Source: Pseudomonas sp. GM50
GTDB lineage: Bacteria; Pseudomonadota; Gammaproteobacteria; Pseudomonadales; Pseudomonadaceae
NCBI RefSeq assembly: GCF_000282375.1
Contig: NZ_AKJK01000058.1
Coordinates: 1-64,000 of the forward strand
DNA length: 64,000 bases
Direction of reading: 5' to 3'
Position numbers and translations under genes: made by a program. Positions 1 to 8,464 of the stretch are shown piece after piece (position 1 is the stretch's first letter; every line of letters begins with the position of its first letter). The notes beneath the pieces were generated by a model. The model was not told the origin of the DNA, did not search any database, and saw only the letters and a program-made list of their open reading frames with translations.

Positions 1-185
1 GGCGGCGACATGAAGCGGCGGCTGCCGATTTCCATGTGCAAGACCCCATTGGCCGAGTACTCGAGAGTGCCCCAAGGGTGGTGGTGGGCCGAGGCGTATT
101 CATGGGTGTTGAAGTCGGCATAACGGAAATAGACCGGGGCCGGCAGCTCGCTGAAATCCAGCAGGTCGATGTGTTTGCTGTTCAT
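1..185 (-). CDS. AraC-family regulator, N-terminal fragment
   Basis: Only the first 61-62 codons are in the window; the gene runs off the left edge. The reverse-strand reading begins MNSKHIDLLDFSELPAPVYF and continues with a His-rich stretch (residues about 30-38) ending in HHHPWGTLEY. This is the usual start of the small cupin sensor domain that precedes the DNA-binding domain in many AraC-type regulators. The start is the ATG at 185, with GGA a few bases upstream. The gene is divergent from the EamA transporter, 97 bp away, so it may regulate that gene. The AraC call is inferred from the sensor half alone, because the HTH domain is not visible. Confidence 0.6.
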   Translation of the reverse strand, partial: MNSKHIDLLDFSELPAPVYFRYADFNTHEYASAHHHPWGTLEYSANGVLHMEIGSRRFMSP

Positions 186-282
186 GCTGTCCGGAATCAG
201 AGGCAGGTTGGCTGGATCGAAGTATAGGCATTGATTCAGACAAGCGGATAATCACCCTTCATTAACGTTCTGGTTTTTCCCG

Positions 283-1170
283 ATGCAATACGCTTATCCC
301 CTGCTGGCCATTTTCATTTGGGCCGGCAACACCGTGATCAACAAACTCGCGGTCGGCGCGATCTTTCCCGCCGAAATCGGCTTCTACCGCTGGTTGCTGG
401 CCGCAATGCTGTTCACGCCTTTCATGCTTAAACCGGTGATCGCTCACTGGCCGTTGATCCGCCCGAATCTGGGCAGGATTTTCATCCTCGGCGTACTCGG
501 TATGGCGGTTTATCAAAGCCTGGCCTACTTCGCCGCGACGCTGACCTCAGCCACCAACATGGGGATCATTCTGTCGCTGATGCCGTTGATGTCGCTGGCC
601 ATGGCGATTATCAGCCTCGGCCAACGCCTGACCGCCGGAGCACTGGCCGGCGCGGTGCTGTCGTTTGCGGGTGTTTTGGTGGTGGTGTCGTCCGGCAGCC
701 TTGGCGCATTGCTGGAACACGGGGTGAACCTGGGTGACGCGATGATGCTGATTGCCACGCTGGCGTATGCGATTTACAGCACCCTGCTGAAAAAATGGCA
801 GCTGCGTTTGCCGCCGCTGGTGCTGCTGTATTTGCAGGTGTTGGTCGCGGTGGTGGTGCTGTTTCCGCTGTTCCTCACCTCACCGAAAATCGGCCCGACC
901 CTGCAGAACATTCCGCTTGTGCTCTACGCTTGCCTGCTGGCCTCGATGCTTGCGCCGCTGGCGTGGATGCAGGCCGTGGTGCGCCTGGGACCAAGCCGGA
1001 CCACGCTGTTTTTCAATCTGCTGCCGTTGATCACCGCGCTGATTGCGGCGGTGGTGCTGCATGAGCAGTTGGCGCTGTATCACCTGGTGGGTGGGGTGTT
1101 GACGTTGGGTGGGGTGATTCTTTCAGAACGCTGGACCACGGTGCTTGGTCGTAGGGTCAGTGTTGCCTGA
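283..1170 (+). CDS. EamA-family (DMT superfamily) transporter
   Basis: A 295-residue inner-membrane protein with about ten hydrophobic segments arranged as two EamA repeats. The first repeat starts at AIFIWAGNTVINK near residue 9. The second starts near residue 146 with the Ala/Tyr-rich ATLAYAIYSTLLKKWQ stretch. EamA proteins are secondary exporters of amino acids or small metabolites, but the sequence does not show the substrate. It stands alone between a divergent AraC-type gene and a REP pair. No strong Shine-Dalgarno is visible before the ATG, but the reading frame and first helix fit this start. Confidence 0.85.
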   Translation: MQYAYPLLAIFIWAGNTVINKLAVGAIFPAEIGFYRWLLAAMLFTPFMLKPVIAHWPLIRPNLGRIFILGVLGMAVYQSLAYFAATLTSATNMGIILSLMPLMSLAMAIISLGQRLTAGALAGAVLSFAGVLVVVSSGSLGALLEHGVNLGDAMMLIATLAYAIYSTLLKKWQLRLPPLVLLYLQVLVAVVVLFPLFLTSPKIGPTLQNIPLVLYACLLASMLAPLAWMQAVVRLGPSRTTLFFNLLPLITALIAAVVLHEQLALYHLVGGVLTLGGVILSERWTTVLGRRVSVA

Positions 1171-1177
1171 TATGACG

Positions 1178-1264
1178 CCTTCGCGGGCAAGCCTCGCTCC
1201 TACAGATCATGCGGTGTTTCGTGGCACACACCAAACCTGTGGGAGCGTGGCTTGCCCGCGAAGA
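1178..1264. repeat. REP pair (family B)
   Basis: Two inverted copies of a REP element sharing the core GCGGGCAAGCCTCGCTCC, separated by about 30 bp, in the convergent gap between the EamA and lipase genes. The second copy has a T in place of an A (GGGAGCGTGGC), so the arms are not identical. Confidence 0.85.
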
Positions 1265-1288
1265 ACGATAACGCGGTCCCACTGCCGT

Positions 1289-2179
1289 TCACACACCGGC
1301 TGCCTTCAACCGCGCTGCATGCTCGACAAACAACCGCACCGGCTCCGCCCCCTTGCCCACCAACCCCAACGATTGGTTGACGATATCGAAGTGATCCATC
1401 GGGTATTCATCACCGATCACCGTCCCCAGATGCGAGCTGTAACGCCCGACCATCCCGTCGCAATGCCCCGCTTCACGCACGAAGGTCCTGGCAAACAACC
1501 GGCAACTGCGATTGGTCCCGTCGAACAGGTTGCATCCGCGATCGGTCTTGCCCGGCTGCAATGTTCCGGACCAGGAGTAATACCGCACGCCATTGACCAC
1601 TTCCGGGCCGTTCCCGCCCCAGGTTTCAGGCAGACCCTGTGGATAACGCTGATTGAACAGCGCCACGCCTGCCGTGGTCAGCGATTGGTGCGACGCCGGG
1701 ATATCCACCGGCAGTCTCGGCCCGCGATAGCCGGTTTCCAGCAGGCACATCAGCGCGCTGATCAGCCACAGTAAAAAGCTCAGGAGCCGGCCCTTGGAGC
1801 TGTCTGCCGGATAATGAGTATGCAGATAGTCCGCCAGCTCCGAACCGTGATTCGGCCCGGCCACTGAAGTGACTGAAGCCACTTGGTCCGGGCGTTTTGC
1901 CGCGGCGTAACGGGCGGTCAACGAGCCCTGGCTGTGACCGATCAGGTTGACCTTCTCGGCCCCGGTGTCGCGCAGAATCTCGTCGATCCGCGCCAGCAAT
2001 TGCTCACCGCGCACCTCGGTTGAATTGAGCGGCGAGACCTGCACCGCAATCACGGTCGCCCCATCCCGGCGCAGCGCCGAAATGATTCCGTACCAATAGG
2101 GATAGAGCAGCAGACGGATAAAACCGAGCATTCCCGGGACCAGCACCAAGGGGTAACGCGTGGCAGAACCTTGCGACAT
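1289..2179 (-). CDS. Family I lipase (triacylglycerol lipase, alpha/beta hydrolase)
   Basis: A 296-residue alpha/beta hydrolase that resembles true lipases of Pseudomonas family I. The N-terminal VLVPGMLGF supplies the oxyanion-hole region, GHSQG carries the nucleophile Ser83, and Asp241 (HCDGMVG) and His263 (MDHFDIVNQ) fit the acid and base. A pair of cysteines near 216-240 could form the disulfide typical of the family. Secreted relatives have a signal peptide and a foldase partner. Here the protein starts directly at the first beta strand, no longer in-frame start is available, and no foldase gene is adjacent. A hydrophobic patch at about 132-147 could act as the lid or touch membrane. The location is therefore uncertain. 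Confidence 0.8.
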   Translation of the reverse strand: MSQGSATRYPLVLVPGMLGFIRLLLYPYWYGIISALRRDGATVIAVQVSPLNSTEVRGEQLLARIDEILRDTGAEKVNLIGHSQGSLTARYAAAKRPDQVASVTSVAGPNHGSELADYLHTHYPADSSKGRLLSFLLWLISALMCLLETGYRGPRLPVDIPASHQSLTTAGVALFNQRYPQGLPETWGGNGPEVVNGVRYYSWSGTLQPGKTDRGCNLFDGTNRSCRLFARTFVREAGHCDGMVGRYSSHLGTVIGDEYPMDHFDIVNQSLGLVGKGAEPVRLFVEHAARLKAAGV

Positions 2180-2285
2180 GGATGAACATCCTTGTGATCG
2201 GTGAGATGAAGCAAGGCCGGATGCAAGGCATTAGCCAAGCATCGCCACCCAAGATGACAACTCAACGACCAGTCTATGACATCGC

Positions 2286-2591
2286 TCACTTCAACCCCAC
2301 CACGCCCGCCACTATCAGCCCGACCGACACCAGCTTGAGCGCGGTCAGGCTTTCGCCCAGCAGCGCAAAGCCGAGAAACACCGTGCCCAGTGAACCGATG
2401 GCAGTCCAGATCGGGTAGGCGATGCTCACCGGCAATTCGCGCATGGCCAGGGTCAGGAAGTAAATCCCGCCCACCGCGGCCACCACGGTAATCACCGAGG
2501 GCCAGAGCCGGGTGAAGCCTTCGGCGTACTTCATGCCCATGGCGAAGGTGACCTCGAACCCGGCGGCGATCAGCAAGAACAACCAGGCCAT
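2286..2591 (-). CDS. sugE: SMR-family exporter, SugE/Gdx type
   Basis: A 101-residue, four-helix small multidrug resistance protein. Glu13, the proton/substrate-coupling residue of the family, lies in AAGFEVTFA. The following GMKYAEGFTRLWPSV closely matches E. coli SugE rather than EmrE, which suggests guanidinium or a narrow cation range instead of broad drug export. The start ATG directly abuts the azoreductase stop codon upstream, so both genes are probably on one transcript. SMR proteins work as antiparallel dimers, and a single gene is normal for the SugE branch. Confidence 0.88.
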   Translation of the reverse strand: MAWLFLLIAAGFEVTFAMGMKYAEGFTRLWPSVITVVAAVGGIYFLTLAMRELPVSIAYPIWTAIGSLGTVFLGFALLGESLTALKLVSVGLIVAGVVGLK

Positions 2592-3230
2592 CTAGAACTC
2601 CCTGGCCAGCGCCAGCAAACGCTGCTCGGCCTCGGCCACGGACACCTGGAAAGTGCGTTCGGCAGACTCTTCGCCCTCGGCGGCGACAACGGTGACGTCG
2701 GTGATGCCGATGAACCCCAAAGCGGTGCGCAGAAACGGATCGGCATGGTTCATCGCTTCAAGTTCACCACCGGGGCCGAAGCCAAACCCGCCGCGACTGG
2801 TGACGATCAACGCCTTCTTGCCCTGCACCAGCGGTTCGTACTGAGCGACGCCGTTGTCCAGGGTGTGATTGAACGTCAGCCCGAGCCGCACAATCTGGTC
2901 GATCCAGGCCTTGAGGCCGCTGGGCACGCTGAAGTTGTACATCGGGGTGGAAATCACCAACAGATCATGGCCGAGCAACTCCCCCACCAACTCATCGCTG
3001 AGTGCCAGGTCGGCCTGCATCGACAGCGGTCGCGCTTCAGGTTCCGGATGAAAAGCGGCCGCCACAAAGGCTTCGTTGACGGGAGGAATCAACGTCCGAC
3101 CGACTTCACGGCGAGTAAGCTGCGACTGTGGGTTGCGGACCTGCCAGGCCGAAAGAAACACCTCGGCCAGACGCCGCGAATGAGAGCGTTCGCCACGGGG
3201 GCTGGCGTGAATGGCAAGAATTTTGTTCAT
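2592..3230 (-). CDS. azoR: FMN-dependent NADH-azoreductase
   Basis: A 212-residue flavodoxin-fold quinone/azo reductase. SPRGERSHS (residues 10-18) binds the FMN phosphate, [14 protein letters not shown] (from residue 96) is the family signature, and SRGG near 150 contacts the flavin ring. These enzymes reduce azo dyes and quinones by two-electron NADH-dependent steps and probably protect against quinone stress. I chose the ATG at 3230 because AGGAG sits eight bases upstream; a longer open frame exists but lacks similarity. It is divergent from a LysR gene and is followed without a gap by sugE. Confidence 0.92.
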   Translation of the reverse strand: MNKILAIHASPRGERSHSRRLAEVFLSAWQVRNPQSQLTRREVGRTLIPPVNEAFVAAAFHPEPEARPLSMQADLALSDELVGELLGHDLLVISTPMYNFSVPSGLKAWIDQIVRLGLTFNHTLDNGVAQYEPLVQGKKALIVTSRGGFGFGPGGELEAMNHADPFLRTALGFIGITDVTVVAAEGEESAERTFQVSVAEAEQRLLALAREF

Positions 3231-3300
3231 CTGAATCTCCTGAAGGCTAAACTCAAACTGCTTGTGGCTTGCAGCTTGAAGCTGGCTGCCGTGCCTCTTC

Positions 3301-3340
3301 AAATGAACAAAAATCATTTTGGATGAATTTATTTCATCCA
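3301..3340. promoter_or_regulatory. Inverted repeats between azoR and the LysR gene
   Basis: Two palindromes lie side by side in the divergent promoter region. AAATGA and TCATTT are separated by seven bases at 3301-3319. TGGATGAA and TTCATCCA are separated by five bases at 3320-3340, ending just before the LysR start codon at 3352. Their place suggests operators for the LysR protein acting on itself and on azoR. This is inferred from position and symmetry. Confidence 0.5.
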
Positions 3341-3351
3341 TGGAGTTGTAA

Positions 3352-4293
3352 ATGTTTGCCTCGTTGCCGCTGACCGCCCTGCGTGCCTTCGAATCTGCCT
3401 CGCGCCTGTTGAGTTTCAAGGCCGCCGCCGAAGAACTCTCCGTGACGCCGACGGCGGTTTCCCATCAGATCCGCTCCCTGGAAAACTGGCTCGGCGTGCC
3501 GTTGTTCGAACGACTGCCACGGCAGGTACGCCTTACCGAGTGTGGCGAACGACTGTTCCGCAGCCTGCACGGCGCCCTGCTCGAAGTGGCGCAAAGCGTC
3601 GATACCTTGCGCCCGCAACGCAGCGGCACGAACCTGACAATTTCCACCACAGCCGCCTTCGCTGCCCTTTGGCTGGTACCTCGGCTGGGACGGTTTTACG
3701 CCCGCCATCCGAACATCAGCCTGCGCCTGGACACTCACTGCGAAGTCATCGATTTACATCAGGACGCCAGCGTCGATCTGGCGGTGCGTTACAGCCTCGA
3801 CGACTACCCGAACCTTTATGGTTTGTGCCTGTTCGACGAATCCTTCGGGGTCTATGGCTCGCCTGAACAAGTGGCCCTGGCGCCCAGTCGGGTACCGACT
3901 CTGATCAGCGTGCGCTGGCACAACTCCAAGCTCTATGCCCATGGCTGGGAGGCCTGGTGTGCGCAGTCCGGCGAAACCTGGCTGACCGAACAACCAGCGG
4001 TGCGTGAATACGACGAAGAGCATTACGCCCTGCAAGCTGCCATCGCAGGACAAGGCCTCGTGCTGGCGAGCAATATCCTGGTGTCGGAGAGTGTGGCCAG
4101 CGGCTTGCTGTTGCCTTATCGGGGGAACATTCAGGTCGACGGGGCCGGATACAGCGCGCTGTGCGTACCGGGCCGTGAACGGCATCCGCCGGTGCGGGCA
4201 TTTTTTGCGTGGTTGCAGGAGGAAGCCCGGTTGTCTGGTCTATTGCCAAGATCGCAGCCTGCGGCAGCTCCGGCAGAACGCATTCCAATGTAG
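3352..4293 (+). CDS. LysR-family transcriptional regulator (GcvA-like)
   Basis: A 313-residue LysR regulator. The winged HTH covers residues 5-63, with [20 protein letters not shown] as the recognition part and [15 protein letters not shown] as the wing. The rest is a periplasmic-binding-like effector domain starting near residue 93. The head resembles the GcvA/AmpR branch. It is divergently arranged with azoR, the usual arrangement for a LysR gene and its target, and palindromes lie between them. The inducer is unknown; a quinone or electrophile would fit the azoreductase target. Confidence 0.88.
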   Translation: MFASLPLTALRAFESASRLLSFKAAAEELSVTPTAVSHQIRSLENWLGVPLFERLPRQVRLTECGERLFRSLHGALLEVAQSVDTLRPQRSGTNLTISTTAAFAALWLVPRLGRFYARHPNISLRLDTHCEVIDLHQDASVDLAVRYSLDDYPNLYGLCLFDESFGVYGSPEQVALAPSRVPTLISVRWHNSKLYAHGWEAWCAQSGETWLTEQPAVREYDEEHYALQAAIAGQGLVLASNILVSESVASGLLLPYRGNIQVDGAGYSALCVPGRERHPPVRAFFAWLQEEARLSGLLPRSQPAAAPAERIPM

Positions 4294-4379
4294 GCGCATC
4301 GAAGACATCCTGGCCTGGGACGTAGAGCATGCCGATGACATGGCCGATATTCTGAAAGATCTGTAGCGACTATTGAACC

Positions 4380-4479
4380 GCCTTCGCGGGCAAGCCTCGC
4401 TCCTACAGGTTTTGTGTCGCATGCCGACAATGGGCACGACGCAAAACCTGTAGGAGCGAGGCTTGCCCGCGAAGGCGTC
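4380..4479. repeat. REP pair (family B)
   Basis: Inverted REP copies with the core CGCGGGCAAGCCTCGCTCCT and its complement about 40 bp apart, in the convergent space between the LysR and AsmA genes. The spacer includes a second short symmetry (GTTTTG/CAAAAC), so the whole element could fold into one long hairpin. Confidence 0.85.
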
Positions 4480-4496
4480 ATACAGACGCCAACGGA

Positions 4497-6572
4497 TTAC
4501 CGGGTGGGCTTGACCGTCACCGGCGCCTTGCCCGCCTTCATCTGCTCCAGCAACGGCGCACACTGATTCGGCTCACCACCGCTGGGCGCTATCAACGCCA
4601 GCAAGCCCGCCGCCGGCGCGGCAATCACACCCAGCGCAACCATCCCGGCCCCGCGCAGCATTAACGGCACCGGTTTCACGCCCGCATCCGGCTTGATGAA
4701 CTTGCCTCGCACATACAGCGGCGAACGCAACGAAATCAAACGCCAGCCCTTGGATTCCGGGGAAATGGTCAGGTCCAGTTGCTCGGTTGCCATGTTCGCC
4801 GTGCCGTCGACATAGACGATTGCATTCTCGGTATCGAAGACAAACAGCCGCGTGGTCGCCAAACCGCTCTTGATATCGAAATCGGCCGCCGCGCAGTTGA
4901 TCTTCACTTCCTTGTCGCCAAAGATCTTGCCGACCACATAGTTGCCGACGTTGAGCCCCGCCAACTCCATCAACTCACGACTGATAGCGCCGTCATTGAT
5001 CAGCATCTTCAAATTGCCGTCGGCAGTGCCCAGCAGTTTGGCCACCGAGTTGCCCCGCCCAGTAAGGTCGGCATCGCCATTGAGCTCACCGAAACTGGTT
5101 TTCATCCGCTCAAGGGTGGGGAACAGCTGCTTGAGCTTGAACTTGCGCGCGGTCAGTTTGGCCCGGCCTTCCAAAGGCTCGGCGCGCCCGTTCAGACGAA
5201 TCTGCGCATCCAGGTTGCCGCCAGCCACGCCGAAACGCAGGGGCTCAAGGCTGAGCACACCATCCGTCAGCACCAAGTGGGTGTAGAGATCGTTGAATGG
5301 CAGTTTTGCGCTGTGGACGATGCGTTTGCCGGTGAATTCCACATCAGCGTCCATGTCGCGCCAACGTTCAGTCCTGAACTCCTCGACCGGTAGCAGCTTG
5401 TCTGCCGGCTGTTTGCTTTCACCGCCGCGGGCCTCTTGCTTGGCGTTGGAATCGGCACCGATCAATGGGGCCAGGTCGGTAAACAGCAGTTGATTGGACT
5501 CCAGCGCGCCGCTGAGTTTGGGCCTCGGCTGGCTCGCCACGTAGGTCAGGTTGCCATGGATGTCGCTCTCGCCGATCTTGCCGTTGAACGCCTCATAGCG
5601 GTACACCGCCCCGCCCGGCTCATGCAGCTTGGCAATCAAATGCCCGTCGGTGGCGTACGGCGGGGTATCCGGGAGCGTTACGCCGATCAGTGGATAGAGA
5701 TTGCCCAGGCTGGCACCGGCCAGTTTCAGGCGCAAATCCAGGGCGCCGAGGTTCAATGGATCTGTAAGCGTACCGGCCAGTTCGACGCTGGTGTCGGCGA
5801 TCTTCATTTGCGCCTGTAGTGGAAATGGCTTGGTGGCATCCTGTAAGGCCAGCAGGCCGCCAACTTTGCCTTGGCCGGCGAGACTCTGGCCGTGGTATTG
5901 GCCTTTGACCTTCAAAGCGAATGCGTAATCCTGCGGCGAACCGCCCTTTTCAACCGCTTTTTTTGCCGCTTTGTCCCCGACAATGTCGCTGAACGGAATC
6001 GGTTTGCCCAACGGATCGATAAGCAGATCAAGCTGAGTCTTCAGCTTCTGGTCGTCGAGCGTGACGTGGCCCTTGTCGAAGCCGATGGCACCGATGTCCA
6101 GCACCCAGTTCGAAGGCTCGGCGTTCGGGTCTTTGGGGTCGAACTTGAACGTCCAGTTGGCGCGGCCATCGGCCAGACGCTGCAGGTCGGCATTGGGTTC
6201 ACTCAGGTCGATGCGCGGGATCACCACCCGCTGCGCCAGCAAGGCCAGCGGCGAAATGCGCAGTTCAACGCGTTTGAGAGTGGCCATCTGCGGTTGCTTC
6301 GACCAGTCCGGGTTGCCCAGGCTCAGGTCCTCAGCCACCACATGTGGCCACGGCACCCAGGCCCGCCAACCGCCCTCATCAGACTCGCGCTGCCAGACCA
6401 CCGCAAGGTTGCCATTGATGGCGAACGGACGATGCAGCTCTTCGGACACTTTGGTGTTCAGGGGCGGTTTGATCCGGTTCCAATCGAAGAACGCGATGAT
6501 CAGCACCAGGACGGCCAGCAGGACAACGAGGCTGGCGAAGGTCCAGGCAAGAATTTTACGAGTGCGCGTCAT
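4497..6572 (-). CDS. AsmA-family protein
   Basis: A 691-residue AsmA-like protein with one N-terminal membrane anchor (about residues 8-30, rich in L/V/A and ending FFDWNRIKPPLN) and a long beta-rich periplasmic body. An AsmA N-terminal domain fills the first third and an AsmA_2-type domain the last third (GDADLTGRGNSVAKLLGTADG region). Family members are thought to help phospholipid transport or outer-membrane biogenesis as bridge-like proteins. I set the start at ATG 6572 because AGGAG precedes it by eight bases, which removes 28 unlikely residues from the longest frame. It is a single gene bordered by a REP pair downstream. Confidence 0.85.
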   Translation of the reverse strand: MTRTRKILAWTFASLVVLLAVLVLIIAFFDWNRIKPPLNTKVSEELHRPFAINGNLAVVWQRESDEGGWRAWVPWPHVVAEDLSLGNPDWSKQPQMATLKRVELRISPLALLAQRVVIPRIDLSEPNADLQRLADGRANWTFKFDPKDPNAEPSNWVLDIGAIGFDKGHVTLDDQKLKTQLDLLIDPLGKPIPFSDIVGDKAAKKAVEKGGSPQDYAFALKVKGQYHGQSLAGQGKVGGLLALQDATKPFPLQAQMKIADTSVELAGTLTDPLNLGALDLRLKLAGASLGNLYPLIGVTLPDTPPYATDGHLIAKLHEPGGAVYRYEAFNGKIGESDIHGNLTYVASQPRPKLSGALESNQLLFTDLAPLIGADSNAKQEARGGESKQPADKLLPVEEFRTERWRDMDADVEFTGKRIVHSAKLPFNDLYTHLVLTDGVLSLEPLRFGVAGGNLDAQIRLNGRAEPLEGRAKLTARKFKLKQLFPTLERMKTSFGELNGDADLTGRGNSVAKLLGTADGNLKMLINDGAISRELMELAGLNVGNYVVGKIFGDKEVKINCAAADFDIKSGLATTRLFVFDTENAIVYVDGTANMATEQLDLTISPESKGWRLISLRSPLYVRGKFIKPDAGVKPVPLMLRGAGMVALGVIAAPAAGLLALIAPSGGEPNQCAPLLEQMKAGKAPVTVKPTR

Positions 6573-6958
6573 TGCACAGGGCTCCTGAATACGACTGAGC
6601 GCCCTGACTGCGACGCACTGATGAAACGTTAGGCCAGAACCGGCCTGCCATGACATCTAGGACTGGAAAATGGCGCGCAGGTTTAACCGAATAGGCACTT
6701 AACACTCAAATAATCGGCCGGGGACACCCTGCTGCTCATCCGGCGTTACCGCACCCGCACTTTTGCGAGGCGAGAGTGGGTCGAAAATACCCACCCCAGT
6801 GCAAAAAAGCTCGCCGGAAACGCCCGTTCTAGAGCGCCGCGGCCGAACAATCAATTCTGTTGATTATTACCATTGCGTTTATGAACTTTTGTATCGACTT
6901 ATCGAGAGTAGCATTGCCCTCGTACCCACTTTATCGCCCTCCCAAGGAGCAACCCATC
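6573..6958. other. Intergenic region without recognised gene
   Basis: A divergent gap of about 390 bases. It must hold promoters for the AsmA gene and the repeat-protein gene, and it is AT-richer toward the right end (TTGATTATTACC area). I found no reading frame with a ribosome binding site other than the start at 6959, and no REP element or clear operator. Confidence 0.5.
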
Positions 6959-7429
6959 ATGAAACGCGAATTACTGCTTAGCCTGACCCTCTCGATGTTA
7001 GCCAGCACCGCTTTTGCTTTACCGGCCGCTGATCAGGCCACTCCACAAGTCAAAGACAGCCACTCGGTGTTCAGCCAGACCGTTGCCGCTGATGGTTCCG
7101 ACCGCACTCCACAGGGTCAGACCCTGGCCGAAGGTGGTAATGATCGCCTGAAAGAAAAAGGCCTGATCACTCAAGATGGCTCGGACCGCACTCCACAAGG
7201 TCAAACCCTGGCTGCTGACGGCTCAGACCGCACGCCACAAGGCCAAACCCTGGCTGCCGACGGTTCCGACCGCACCCCACAAGGCCAAACCCTGGCCGCT
7301 GACGGTTCCGACCGCACTCCACAAGGTCAAACCCTGGCTGCTGACGGTTCCGACCGCACCCCACAAGGTCAAACCCTGGCTGAAGGTGGTGGTGACCGTG
7401 TGATCGAACGCAACAGCGCTGTGAGCTAA
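6959..7429 (+). CDS. Secreted 14-residue-repeat protein of unknown function
   Basis: A 156-residue protein with a classic signal peptide (MKRELLLSLTLSMLASTAFA, likely cut before LPAAD). The mature part holds six copies of DGSDRTPQGQTLA. One copy is near the start and five are in a head-to-tail row with a 14-residue (42-bp) period; they are broken by and end in EGG-DR segments (EGGNDRLKEKG, EGGGDRVIER). The repeats are polar and Asp/Gly-rich and predict a disordered or fibrous chain. AAGGAG lies ten bases before the ATG, and a terminator follows. I do not know a function. Its copy number is likely to vary between strains because the repeat units are nearly identical in DNA. Confidence 0.8.
   Translation: MKRELLLSLTLSMLASTAFALPAADQATPQVKDSHSVFSQTVAADGSDRTPQGQTLAEGGNDRLKEKGLITQDGSDRTPQGQTLAADGSDRTPQGQTLAADGSDRTPQGQTLAADGSDRTPQGQTLAADGSDRTPQGQTLAEGGGDRVIERNSAVS
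7176..7386 (+). repeat. 42-bp tandem coding repeat, five units
   Basis: Five consecutive units encoding DGSDRTPQGQTLA plus a linker residue, differing only at a few third positions (for example CGCACTCCA versus CGCACCCCA). The low divergence suggests recent expansion or gene conversion. Confidence 0.85.
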
Positions 7430-7450
7430 GCCCATGGCGGCCCCGAAAAA

Positions 7451-7476
7451 AAGCCCAATCCCCGGATTGGGCTTTT
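7451..7476 (+). terminator. Rho-independent terminator
   Basis: The hairpin AAGCCCAATCC/GGATTGGGCTT closes on a two- to four-base loop and runs into TTTT, 20 bases after the repeat-protein stop codon. An A-run on the left side could let it act in both directions. Confidence 0.85.
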
Positions 7477-7585
7477 GACTTAATAGAAGCTGAATTTCCC
7501 CGCGTGATCTCCCGATAGTCGTTCGACGCCAGCGAAGCCGATTTGCTAGAGTGCGCCGCTGTCCTGTCCAGAAAACACCCTTGCA

Positions 7586-8218
7586 ATGCTGCCCCGCGCC
7601 GAACAGAAACAACAGACCCGCAACGCCCTGATGGACGCTGCCCGCCACTTGATGGAAAGCGGCCGAGGATTCGGCAGCTTGAGCCTGCGCGAAGTGACCA
7701 GAACCGCCGGGATCGTACCCACCGGTTTCTACCGGCATTTCGCCGACATGGATGAACTGGGCCTGGTGCTGGTGAGCGAAGTCGGTCAGACCTTCCGTGA
7801 AACCATCCGCCTGGTGCGCCATAACGAGTTCGTCATGGGCGGCATCATCGACGCCTCGGTGCGGATCTTTCTCGATGTGGTCACGGCCAATCGTTCGCAG
7901 TTTCTGTTTCTTGCCCGCGAGCAGTACGGCGGCTCACTGCCGGTGCGCCAAGCCATTGGCCGCTTGCGCGAAGACATCAGCTCGGACCTGGCGGCGGACT
8001 TGTCGCTGATGCCCAAACTGCAGCATCTGGACATCGCAGGCTTGAGTGTCATGGCTGATCTGATCGTCAAAAGCGTGTTCGCGACACTGCCCGACATTAT
8101 TGATCCTCCGGCCGAGGCGCTACCCGAGCATTTGACGCCGCAGGCGAAAATCACGCAGCAGTTGCGCTTCATCTTCATCGGCCTAAAACACTGGCAAGGC
8201 CTCGGCAGCACCGAGTAA
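7586..8218 (+). CDS. desT: TetR-family regulator, DesT/FabR-like
   Basis: A 210-residue TetR regulator. The HTH covers residues 10-56 and ends in VPTGFYRHFADMDELG, which matches the FabR/DesT branch that senses acyl-CoA saturation and controls fatty-acid desaturation. In P. aeruginosa the desT gene sits directly before ureE-ureF-ureG, the same position as here, which supports orthology. The desaturase genes desC and desB that neighbour it in that species are absent from this window. The start ATG has only a weak ribosome site. The identification rests on remembered family sequence and synteny. Confidence 0.72.
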   Translation: MLPRAEQKQQTRNALMDAARHLMESGRGFGSLSLREVTRTAGIVPTGFYRHFADMDELGLVLVSEVGQTFRETIRLVRHNEFVMGGIIDASVRIFLDVVTANRSQFLFLAREQYGGSLPVRQAIGRLREDISSDLAADLSLMPKLQHLDIAGLSVMADLIVKSVFATLPDIIDPPAEALPEHLTPQAKITQQLRFIFIGLKHWQGLGSTE

Positions 8219-8229
8219 ATACACCCCCC

Positions 8230-8319
8230 TGTGGGAGCGAGCCTGCTCGCGATAGCGTCGCCACAGTCAACACTTGATGTGACTGATACTCCGCCATCGC
8301 GAGCAGGCTCGCTCCCACA
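8230..8319. repeat. REP pair (family A)
   Basis: Inverted copies of GGGAGCGAGCCTGCTCGCGA separated by about 45 bp, between desT and ureE. The spacer includes the motif TGTGACTGATA that recurs in several other family A pairs of this window (20818, 30392). Confidence 0.9.
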
Positions 8320-8464
8320 TTGGTGCGCGAAAACTCCACACGCACCAACATGATCCAAAATTCTGAAACATCCACTCCGCTCCGACAGGCATTTCCTACG
8401 CATCACCCGATTGGCAAGCCCCTTGCTCTATCCCTGAGCATTGTCCATTGCTGGAAGCCTTCCG

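Noticed and set aside
7176..7386. Tandem 42-bp units as a CRISPR array
   Set aside because: There are no unique spacers; the units are contiguous and in frame with a coding sequence.
7167..7822. Long antisense frames across the 14-residue repeat gene
   Set aside because: They arise from the repeated DNA itself; the plus-strand frame has the signal peptide, ribosome site and terminator.
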